64,000 bases of DNA from positions 434,001 through 498,000 of the forward strand of contig JAFATB010000006.1 in NCBI GenBank assembly GCA_019244185.1, given 5' to 3'. The notes below the pieces were generated by a model that made no database searches, was not told the origin of the DNA, and saw only the letters and a list, made by a program, of their open reading frames with translations. The stretch comes from Acidobacteriota bacterium. Its GTDB lineage: Bacteria > Acidobacteriota > Thermoanaerobaculia > Gp7-AA8. Of the stretch, positions 45,646-54,529 are shown piece after piece (position 1 is the stretch's first letter; each line of letters begins with the position of its first letter). Made by a program: the position numbers and the translations under genes.

Positions 45646-45908
45646 AGCGGCGGCGCGCCTACGACACGCCGCTCGGCCACTTCATGCAGGCGCATCGAAT
45701 CGGAACCGCCACGCTCGCCCGAATCGCTGGCATCAGCAGCAGCCACCTTCGCGACCTTCAACGCGGCGGCTCGGAGCCGACGCGGCTCGTGATGATCTGG
45801 CTCGCTGAAGCCGTGTCATATGAGGTCGGTTGGAAGGTCGAAGTCGCCGAGCTGTTCGACCTCATCTTCCACTTCGACCGACGCAGGTTGGTGAGGTGGA
45901 GCCGGTGA
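45642..45908 (+). CDS. Transposon cargo: HTH protein (duplicate 2)
   Basis: 88 aa. The helix-turn-helix LARIAGISSSHLRDLQRGGS is followed by EPTRLVMIWLAEAVSYEVGW and VEVAELFDLIFHF. It is paralogous to the preceding protein. It starts at the overlap ATGA and ends in a GTGA overlap with the hicB-like gene, so all three are translationally coupled. Confidence 0.78.
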   Translation: MKRRRAYDTPLGHFMQAHRIGTATLARIAGISSSHLRDLQRGGSEPTRLVMIWLAEAVSYEVGWKVEVAELFDLIFHFDRRRLVRWSR

Positions 45909-46174
45909 TCTCATTCGTAGCCGTCTACGTAGAACGAGACGAAGGGATCGTTGCCTACATCGAGGAACTGCCGGGCGTCGAGGCTACCGGCCTGACGGTC
46001 GAGGAGGCGCGGCGGAACCTGAGATCGGCTCTGGAACTGGTGATCGCGGCGAACCGCCGCTGGACGTGGGAGGCATTCCGCAGAGCACGCATGATGCATC
46101 GGGAAACGCTGTTGCTACCCGGCGATCTCCGGCCTTACCCGGCCAACACTGTTACAACTGCGCGCTCAAACTAG
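45905..46174 (+). CDS. Transposon cargo: HicB-like protein, ending inside the terminal repeat
   Basis: 89 aa from the GTG at 45905. The HicB partial RNase-H fold is evident in SFVAVYVERDEGIVAYIEEL, PGVEATGLTVEEARRNLRSA, LELVIAANR. No HicA toxin gene follows: the frame stops with a TAG inside the right inverted repeat, so the last residues (TTARSN) are encoded by the transposon end. It may serve as an orphan antitoxin or regulator. Confidence 0.8.
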   Translation: MISFVAVYVERDEGIVAYIEELPGVEATGLTVEEARRNLRSALELVIAANRRWTWEAFRRARMMHRETLLLPGDLRPYPANTVTTARSN

Positions 46175-46183
46175 ACCACCACC
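46150..46183 (-). repeat. Right terminal inverted repeat
   Basis: 34 bases; reverse complement begins GGTGGTGGTCTAGTTTGAGC. It matches the left repeat with four mismatches and contains the hicB-like stop codon. Confidence 0.9.
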
Positions 46184-46191
46184 ATACTTCC
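46184..46191. repeat. Target-site duplication, right copy
   Basis: ATACTTCC, identical to 42472-42479, immediately outside the right inverted repeat. Confidence 0.9.
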
Positions 46192-46213
46192 GCCTGTTTC
46201 GCCAGATTTACGC

Positions 46214-46242
46214 TTGACTTTCGCCCTGTTACCGCCTACATT
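46214..46242 (+). promoter_or_regulatory. lexA promoter
   Basis: TTGACT at 46214-46219, a 17-base spacer and TACATT at 46237-46242, followed by a GAGG ribosome site and the lexA ATG at 46261. The transposon junction lies only 22 bp upstream of the -35. No canonical LexA box is recognisable in or around it. Confidence 0.75.
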
Positions 46243-46260
46243 GCGTAGTGCGAGGACGGA

Positions 46261-46902
46261 ATGCGATATCTCACGGAACGGCAGCGGGACATCCTGAACT
46301 TCATCCGCGATTTCCAGAAAGAACGCGGAGTCGCGCCCACCCATCGCGAGATTTGCGACCACTTCGGCTTCTCCTCCTACGGCACGGTCTACAAGCATCT
46401 CTCGCTCCTGCAGAAGAAGGGGCTCATCCGCCGCGACTGGAACCAGAAGCGCGGCGTGGAGCTCGTCGAGCAGGAGCCCGCGGCGCAGGAAGCGCCGCGT
46501 GGCGCGCGCGATGCCGAACGCGAAGGCGTCCGCGAGTTGCCGCTCTTCGGCTACATCGCTGCCGGTCGTCCACTGGCGGTGGAGATCTCGGACGAGACCA
46601 TTCCGGTGCCGCTCCATCTCACCTCGCGCGGCGACAACTACGTGCTGAAGGTGCGCGGCGACTCGATGATCGACGACGGCATCCTCGACGGGGACTTCGT
46701 GATCATCGCCCGGCGCGAGCGCGCCGACAACGGCGAGATGGTTGTCGCGAACGTGAATGGAGAAGTGACGCTCAAACGGCTCTACCAAGAGGGAGATCGC
46801 GTCCGGCTGCAGCCCGCGAACTCGATGATGTCTCCGATCTTTGCCTCTGCTCGTGACGTCGCGGTGCAGGGAGTGGTGGTCGGTCTTATGAGGCGGTTCT
46901 GA
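46261..46902 (+). CDS. lexA: SOS repressor LexA
   Basis: 213 aa. The N-terminal winged helix has LTERQRDILNFIRDFQKERG, PTHREICDHFGFSSYGTVYK. The self-cleavage site is Ala-Gly in FGYIAAGRP, the catalytic Ser is in VRGDSMID, and the Lys is in EVTLKRLYQ. It represses DNA-damage genes and is inactivated by RecA-promoted autocleavage. Recognition helix residues differ from those of enteric LexA, so the operator may differ too. The XRE gene follows after about 30 bp. Confidence 0.96.
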   Translation: MRYLTERQRDILNFIRDFQKERGVAPTHREICDHFGFSSYGTVYKHLSLLQKKGLIRRDWNQKRGVELVEQEPAAQEAPRGARDAEREGVRELPLFGYIAAGRPLAVEISDETIPVPLHLTSRGDNYVLKVRGDSMIDDGILDGDFVIIARRERADNGEMVVANVNGEVTLKRLYQEGDRVRLQPANSMMSPIFASARDVAVQGVVVGLMRRF

Positions 46903-46931
46903 TCGCAGTGACGAACAGAGGTGAGGAAACC

Positions 46932-47357
46932 ATGGATCTGGTGCTGAAACTTCGGGAAATCCGACGGCTTCGCGGGCTGAGCCAGAAAGACGTCGCCCGC
47001 CTCTCCGGCGTCGGAGAGAAGACCATCAGCTCGTTCGAGACGGGGCAGCGCATCGGCTCCCTCAAGCTCGATCAGCTGCAGAAAATGCTCGCCGTCTACG
47101 GCATGACGGAAGCGGAGTTTTTCGGCGGCAGCGTCGAACGGCAGATCGCGCCGTGGGAGCTGGACGAAGACGAATGCGCGGCACAGCGCGTCTTCGACCA
47201 CCTGCGCACGCTGCCGAAGCCCGTGCAGAAAGCGCTCGTGGCCAAGTTCCAGCTGATGCTGGAGACCGCGGCGGAGGTCAACCACACCATTCAGGAAAAG
47301 CGGCCGTCGTACGTCCGCGACAACCCTGACTGGAACATGTTGAACTCCCGAAACTGA
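46932..47357 (+). CDS. XRE-family transcriptional regulator
   Basis: 141 aa from the ATG at 46932, which has AGGTGAGG upstream; a GTG 24 bases earlier is in frame. The helix-turn-helix is LREIRRLRGLSQKDVARLSG, VGEKTISSFETGQRIGSLKL, DQLQKMLAVYGMTEAEFFGG. A helical C-terminal domain (DEDECAAQRVFDHLRTLPKP) with no known motif follows. It probably shares a transcript with lexA. Its target genes are unknown. Confidence 0.88.
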   Translation: MDLVLKLREIRRLRGLSQKDVARLSGVGEKTISSFETGQRIGSLKLDQLQKMLAVYGMTEAEFFGGSVERQIAPWELDEDECAAQRVFDHLRTLPKPVQKALVAKFQLMLETAAEVNHTIQEKRPSYVRDNPDWNMLNSRN

Positions 47358-47371
47358 CCGGCTCCCCGAGA

Positions 47372-47425
47372 CCGCCGGCTCCTGCGCGAAGCGCGACGGA
47401 AGCGTGCAAACGCGGGAGCCGGCGG
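47372..47425 (+). terminator. Extended hairpin after the lexA unit
   Basis: The arms CCGCCGGCTCCTGCG and CGCGGGAGCCGGCGG pair over 15 bp with one G-T wobble around a loop of about 24 bases. There is no T-run, so termination is possible but unproven. Confidence 0.45.
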
Positions 47426-47570
47426 CGGTGAGGGGACGAGCGCGGGTTGAAATTTACGTCTGGTGGGTGGCGCGCGTCGGAAGCACGCGCCACCCGCCGG
47501 CCGGGGCGGGCGGAGGGCTCATCACACTCACGCGTGTGCGCCGCACGTTTAGACCCGCTACAACATCTGC

Positions 47571-48120
47571 GCGAACGCCCGCCCGTGACTCCGCCGCGCA
47601 TGGCCCCGCCGGTCTTACGCGCCACTATCCGCGCCTGCGCCGCGTCGAGCGACGCATGCTTCAACGTAGGCGCTTCACGCGTGGCGCGAGCGTACGCAGC
47701 AACCAGACACGCTCGCGACGCAACGCAGGCCTCGCCGCCGAAGCACAACGTGCGCTTACACGCAACGCGGACACGCTACATCGCACGAGCGAACGCTCAT
47801 CACTCCGCCGCGCACGCGTTCCGCCGGTCTCGGGCGACAGCATCCGCGCGACCGCCGCGCCGAGCGGCGCATGCTCCAACGTAGGCGCTTTGCGCGCGGC
47901 GCGGGCGCACGCCACAACCATGCACGCCCGCGACGCAACGCAGGTTTCGCCGCCGAAGCACGACGCGCGATTGCCAGCAAAGCGGGCTTGACGCATCGCG
48001 CGAGCGAACGCACATCACTCCGCCATGCATGCGCGCCTGCGACCTCGCGTTACAGCATGCGCGCGAGCGCCGCGTCGAGCGACGCGTGTTCGAACGCAAA
48101 CCCTTCGCGCAACGCATGCG
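47571..48120. repeat. About 215-bp imperfect tandem repeat, three units
   Basis: Units begin at 47571, 47789 and 48004; anchor points CGCG(T/C)CGAGCG at 47641, 47857 and 48071 are 216 and 214 bases apart. The third unit includes the 3' end of the epimerase gene. On the minus strand each unit can encode a version of the epimerase C-terminus (HASLDAA, HAPLGAA, HASLDAA), so units one and two are degenerate copies. The interval 47358-48049 contains no credible gene besides this. Confidence 0.75.
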
Positions 48121-48943
48121 CCGGGAGCACGCGCTGTCCCGCGAGCAGCGCCTCGTCCGCCATCTGGCCGAATGCGAGTCGCAGCGCGAACGCCGGCGTG
48201 GGCACGAGGGCGGGGCGGTGGAGCGCCCGTCCGAGTGCGCGCGCGAAGTCGCGATTGCGCACCGGCTCCGACGCGGTCGCGTTGTAGACGCCGCGCGCCA
48301 CCGGCGTATCGACTGCCCAGACGATCAGCCGCACGGCGTCGTCGCGGTCGACCCACGACATCCACTGGTTGCCGCTGCCGATCGGACCTCCGGCGCCGAG
48401 CTTGAACGGGATCAGCAGCTTCTGCAGCGCGCCACCGTCGGGGGCGAGCACCACGCCGAAGCGCACGAGCACGACGCGCGCGAGCGGCTCGGCCTCGCGC
48501 GCGGCCGCTTCCCATTGCTCGACGAGCTGCGCGAGAAAGCCGTCGCCGCGCGAGGCGCGCTCATCGAGCTCCTCGTCCCCGCGGTCGCCGTAGAAGCCGA
48601 TTGCCGATGCGTTCACGTACACGCGCGAACGCTGCGGCGCGCGGCGCAGCGCCTCCACCAGCGCGCGCGTCGCATCGAGCCGGCTCGCGACGAGACGGCG
48701 TTTGCGCTCGTCCGTCCACCGTCCATCCGCGATGTTCTCGCCGGCGAGGTTGATCACCGCATCCGCCGTTGCGACTTCGTCCGCCCACCCGCCCTGCGTC
48801 TTGCCGTCCCACGCGACGCCGCGGCCGGCGCGGACCTTCGCCGGGTTGCGCGACAACACCGCGACGTCGTCGCCGCGCGCGAGCAGCCGCCGCACGAGCG
48901 GTTCGCCGATGAAACCGGAGCCGCCCGCGATCGCGATCTTCAT
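48050..48943 (-). CDS. TIGR01777-type NAD-dependent epimerase (SDR39U1-like)
   Basis: 297 aa from the ATG at 48943, where the protein begins KIAIAGGSGFIGEPLVRRLL; the frame is open upstream without support. The Rossmann GGSGFIG, INLAGENIADGRWTDERKRR and YVNASAIGFYGDRGDEELDE blocks define the TIGR01777 family, and the C-terminal DUF1731 region (PVRNRDFARALGRAL, VPTPAFALRLAFGQMADEALL) is present. The reaction is unknown. Its last 20 residues are duplicated downstream as part of the tandem repeat. Confidence 0.92.
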   Translation of the reverse strand: MKIAIAGGSGFIGEPLVRRLLARGDDVAVLSRNPAKVRAGRGVAWDGKTQGGWADEVATADAVINLAGENIADGRWTDERKRRLVASRLDATRALVEALRRAPQRSRVYVNASAIGFYGDRGDEELDERASRGDGFLAQLVEQWEAAAREAEPLARVVLVRFGVVLAPDGGALQKLLIPFKLGAGGPIGSGNQWMSWVDRDDAVRLIVWAVDTPVARGVYNATASEPVRNRDFARALGRALHRPALVPTPAFALRLAFGQMADEALLAGQRVLPAHALREGFAFEHASLDAALARML

Positions 48944-49020
48944 GTCCGCGAGTCTAGAGACGCCCGCGCGGCACGTCCATGGGCGAAACGCTGAAGCCTT
49001 CGCGCCATTCGCCCCAAAAC

Positions 49021-49050
49021 GCAACCGCCGGCCCGTCGGCCGGCGGTTGC
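49021..49050 (-). terminator. Hairpin between tsaD and the epimerase gene
   Basis: A perfect 13-bp stem (GCAACCGCCGGCC/GGCCGGCGGTTGC) with a CGTC loop; on the minus strand it is followed by GTTTTGG. It is a probable tsaD terminator. Confidence 0.65.
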
Positions 49051-49153
49051 GCTTCGTTCAGGAGGGAGAGAGAAGTTAGGAGACTCGGGGGTTCGTATCG
49101 TCCAGTTACGTGCCCTTCACCGAGTCAGACGCGGGCGCCGCGAAAAGGTTTCG

Positions 49154-50173
49154 TCAGCCGACGCGCGAACGCACCGCCACGCGCCGCGGATCGCCAGGTT
49201 GACCTTTTTGTAACCCGGCGAACGCGATCATCCCCGCGTTGTCCGTGCAGTAGCGCTTCTCCGGCAGCCGCACCAGCAGGCCGCGCTCTTCGCCCCACTT
49301 CGCGATCCTCTCGCGCAGCACGCCGTTCGCGGCGACGCCGCCCGCCATCGCCAGCTCCGCAGGCTTCTTTCCTTCGAGCCGCGACCTTACCGCCTCGAGC
49401 CGGTCGAAGAGCTGCGCGAAGAGCGCATCCTGAAACGTCGCGCAGAACGACGCCAGCGCGTCTGGATCTCCCTCGACGCGAATTCCATGTTCTCGCGCGA
49501 GCCGGATCGCGCCGGCCTTGATCCCCGAGTACGAGAAATCGAGCGACTCGTCCTTGAACTGCGGCACCGGAAACGGGAACCGCTTCGGGTCCGCCGCGCC
49601 CGCGCGCGCGTGCTTTTCGATCTGCGGCCCGCCGGGATACGGCAGCCCCACGAACTTCGCCACCTTGTCGAACGTCTCGCCGATCGCGTCGTCGCGCGTG
49701 CGATTGATCTGCCGCACGTCGGAGCGGCGCACGTCGTAGATCGCGGAATGCCCGCCGGAAATCACGAGAGATAGAAAGCGGTCCGGCAGCGGAGCGGCGG
49801 GTCCTTCCTTCTGGAGGTAGGGGGAGTAGATGTGGCCCTCCAGATGGTTCACCGGCACGAGCGGAATGCCGAGACCGTAGGCGAGACCCTGCGCGCCGGC
49901 GACGCCGACGAGCAGCGCGCCGATGAGACCGGGCGCCGTCGTCACCGCGACCGACTCGAGGTCGGACCACGACGCGCCCGCATCGCCGAGCGCGCGCTCG
50001 ACCAGCGGAAAGAGATGCTGCAGGTGCTCGCGCGAGGCGATCTCCGGTACCACGCCGCCGAAGGGCTGATGCCGTTCGATCTGCGAGGCGATCAGGTTCA
50101 CGCGCACGCGGCCGTCGCGCTCGAGGAGAGCGACCGAGGTCTCATCGCAGGACGTTTCGATTCCGAGGATCAT
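49154..50173 (-). CDS. tsaD: tRNA N6-adenosine threonylcarbamoyltransferase TsaD
   Basis: 339 aa from the ATG at 50173 (MILGIETSCDETSVALLE). The Kae1/TsaD features are present: PGLIGALLVGVAGAQGLAYG, the metal-binding HLEGHIYSPYL, SGGHSAIYDV, the substrate loop GETFDKVAKFVGLPYPGGP and the AGGVAANGVLRERI block. It transfers threonylcarbamoyl to A37 of ANN-decoding tRNAs together with TsaB and TsaE, which are not in the window. It is divergent from valS across a 44-bp gap. Confidence 0.97.
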   Translation of the reverse strand: MILGIETSCDETSVALLERDGRVRVNLIASQIERHQPFGGVVPEIASREHLQHLFPLVERALGDAGASWSDLESVAVTTAPGLIGALLVGVAGAQGLAYGLGIPLVPVNHLEGHIYSPYLQKEGPAAPLPDRFLSLVISGGHSAIYDVRRSDVRQINRTRDDAIGETFDKVAKFVGLPYPGGPQIEKHARAGAADPKRFPFPVPQFKDESLDFSYSGIKAGAIRLAREHGIRVEGDPDALASFCATFQDALFAQLFDRLEAVRSRLEGKKPAELAMAGGVAANGVLRERIAKWGEERGLLVRLPEKRYCTDNAGMIAFAGLQKGQPGDPRRVAVRSRVG

Positions 50174-50193
50174 CGCGTGTGGAACAACGACTC

Positions 50194-50199
50194 TATAAT
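50194..50199 (+). promoter_or_regulatory. -10 element of valS
   Basis: A perfect TATAAT, 18 bases before the valS ATG, giving a leader of roughly a dozen bases. No good -35 stands at the standard distance. Confidence 0.5.
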
Positions 50200-50217
50200 C
50201 CGCCACTCCATCGCATC

Positions 50218-52857
<2,640 letters not shown>

Positions 52858-52872
52858 AGCGCGAGTGAAGTC

Positions 52873-53643
52873 ATGATTCACCTCGACACGCGACGGATCG
52901 TCCCGCGCCTGAAGACCATCGAGTCGCTCGCGGTCATCCCGCGCGTGGCGTCGACGAATCTCATCGCGCGCCGCATCGTGAACGAGTGCATCGAGAACGA
53001 GCTCTCGCTGCCGCAGGCGATGATCATCGCGGGCGAGCAGTTCGCGGGTCGCGGGCGCAACGAGCGGCACTGGTCGTCTCCCGCGGGCAAAGGCATCTAC
53101 GCGACGACGCTCCTCTCGCGACCCGCGCGCGAGCTGGCGCTCGTGCCGCTGGCGATGGCGAACATCCTGGCCACGTTCCTGCGCGACACGTACGCGATCG
53201 ACGCCCGCATCAAGTGGCCGAACGACATCCTCGTGAACGGCAAGAAAATCGCCGGCATCCTCATCGAGGCGCGGCTGCAGGACGACCGCGTGTTCCTGCT
53301 CATCGGCACCGGCATCAACGTCGAGCCGGTGCACGACGACGAGCGGCCGAATGCGATCGCGATCAGCGAGGCGACGTCGCGGCCGTTCACCGGCATCAAC
53401 GACGCGACGCTCGCGTTCATCGAGCACATCGACGAGCGGCTCGCGCACGCGCTCGAGCACGACGAGGTGCTCGCGCAATGGCGCGCGCTGTCCGTCCACA
53501 AGCCGGGCGATCGCATCCACTGCGTGCTCGCGCAGCGCACCGTGACCGGGACATGGGCGGGCATCGACGAGGACGGGCGCGCGATGCTGCACACGCCGGA
53601 GGGGACGATCAAAGTCAGCGCCGGCGATCTCGTGCTGGCGTAG
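52873..53643 (+). CDS. birA: Biotin-[acetyl-CoA carboxylase] ligase, without the regulatory domain
   Basis: 256 aa. The catalytic motif AGRGRNERHWSSPAGKGIYA (GRGR...W loop) binds biotinyl-AMP, and IKWPNDILVNGKKIAGILIE is the family core. The SH3-like C-terminal domain ends with GTIKVSAGDLVLA. The N-terminal winged helix that makes E. coli BirA a repressor is absent, so it is a group I, purely enzymatic ligase. It attaches biotin to carboxylase carrier proteins. The biotin transporter bioY lies 7 kb downstream. Confidence 0.95.
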   Translation: MIHLDTRRIVPRLKTIESLAVIPRVASTNLIARRIVNECIENELSLPQAMIIAGEQFAGRGRNERHWSSPAGKGIYATTLLSRPARELALVPLAMANILATFLRDTYAIDARIKWPNDILVNGKKIAGILIEARLQDDRVFLLIGTGINVEPVHDDERPNAIAISEATSRPFTGINDATLAFIEHIDERLAHALEHDEVLAQWRALSVHKPGDRIHCVLAQRTVTGTWAGIDEDGRAMLHTPEGTIKVSAGDLVLA

Positions 53644-53646
53644 GAC

Positions 53647-53725
53647 GACCGGAAGCGCCTCCGGCGGGCCGGCGCGGCCGGCTGCGCTTAGGGCCTAGCC
53701 TATCCGCACGTGCGGTTGTCCTGAA
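53647..53725 (+). repeat. 79-bp dispersed palindromic repeat, copy B (upstream of coaX)
   Basis: 76 of 79 bases match 20038-20116. It begins four bases after the birA stop and ends 21 bases before the coaX start. It contains the perfect palindrome CCGCACGTGCGG. Beyond the repeat both copies continue with a GTAGA(A/C)T-like stretch and CCGCG, so similarity reaches weakly to the gene start. Confidence 0.9.
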
Positions 53726-53746
53726 TGACGGTAGACTTTTCGCCGC

Positions 53747-54529
53747 GTGTCGAACCTCCTTGTCGTCGATCTCGGCAACACGAATCTTGTTCTCGGCATC
53801 TATCGCGGCGACGAGCTCGTGAGCTCGTGGCGCCTTGCCACCGCGCGCGAACGCACGGCGGATGAATACGGCATCCTCGCGCGGCAACTCGTCGGCGACG
53901 CGCTGCATCAGTCGCTCGAAGGCGCGATCGTCGCGTCCGTCGTGCCGCCGCTGAACAGCGCCGTGACGTTCATGATCCGCAAGTACTTCGGCATCGAGCC
54001 GCTGTTCGTCGAGCCGGGCGTGAAGACCGGCATCGCCATTCACGTCGACAACCCGCTCGAAGTCGGTGCGGACCGCATCGTCAACTGCGCGGCCGCGCAC
54101 GAGGCGTACGGAGGGCCAGCGGTGATCGTCGACTTCGGCACCGCGACGACGTTCGACGTCGTCACCGCGAACGCGGAGTTCGTCGGCGGCGTCATCGCGC
54201 CCGGCCTCAACATCTCCGCGGAAGCGCTCTTCGCGCGCGCAGCGCGCCTCCCGCGCGTCGACGTCAAACGCCCCGAGCACGTCATCGGCACGAACACCGT
54301 CGTCAACATGCAGTCCGGCATCTACTTCGGCTACCTCGGCCTCGTCGACGGCATCCTCGCCCGCATCAAACGCGAAGTCCCGAATCTCAAAAAGGTGGTC
54401 GCCACCGGCGGCCTTGCGGGACTCTTCGCCGAAGAGAGCGAGCACATTGACGAAGTCGATCCGGAACTGACGATGAAAGGCCTGAAGCTGATCTACGATC
54501 GAAATCGTAGCTCGCGGCGGAAGAAATGA
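53747..54529 (+). CDS. coaX: Type III pantothenate kinase
   Basis: 260 aa from a GTG start. Features of CoaX: the phosphate loop VVDLGNTNLVLGIYRGDELV, the GADRIVNCAAAHEAYGGPAV substrate region, IVDFGTATTFDV, and GGVIAPGLNISAEALFARAA. It catalyses the first step of coenzyme A synthesis and, as a type III enzyme, is not inhibited by CoA. It overlaps the ggt gene by four bases. The dispersed repeat occupies its upstream region. Confidence 0.96.
   Translation: MSNLLVVDLGNTNLVLGIYRGDELVSSWRLATARERTADEYGILARQLVGDALHQSLEGAIVASVVPPLNSAVTFMIRKYFGIEPLFVEPGVKTGIAIHVDNPLEVGADRIVNCAAAHEAYGGPAVIVDFGTATTFDVVTANAEFVGGVIAPGLNISAEALFARAARLPRVDVKRPEHVIGTNTVVNMQSGIYFGYLGLVDGILARIKREVPNLKKVVATGGLAGLFAEESEHIDEVDPELTMKGLKLIYDRNRSSRRKK

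Larger units (their letters stand above)
42480..46183. mobile_element. 3.7-kb IS1-family transposon with tRNA and HTH/HicB cargo
   Basis: The boundaries are set by inverted repeats at 42480-42513 and 46150-46183, which agree in 30 of 34 positions including the outermost 18 (GGTGGTGGTCTAGTTTGA), and by an exact 8-bp duplication (ATACTTCC) at 42472 and 46184. Inside, from the left, are a frameshifted IS1-type DDE transposase, two tRNA-like genes, a 190-aa gene, a 152-166 bp stem-loop element, an 88-aa gene and an XRE gene on the minus strand, then two HTH genes and a hicB-like gene on the plus strand. The interval is visibly less GC-rich than its flanks. A plain IS1 is under 1 kb, so this is a cargo-bearing form. 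Confidence 0.9.

Noticed and set aside
47404..47991. Plus-strand frame of 195 codons across the tandem repeat
   Set aside because: Arg/Ala-rich translation of repeats, no domain, and all six frames are largely open here.
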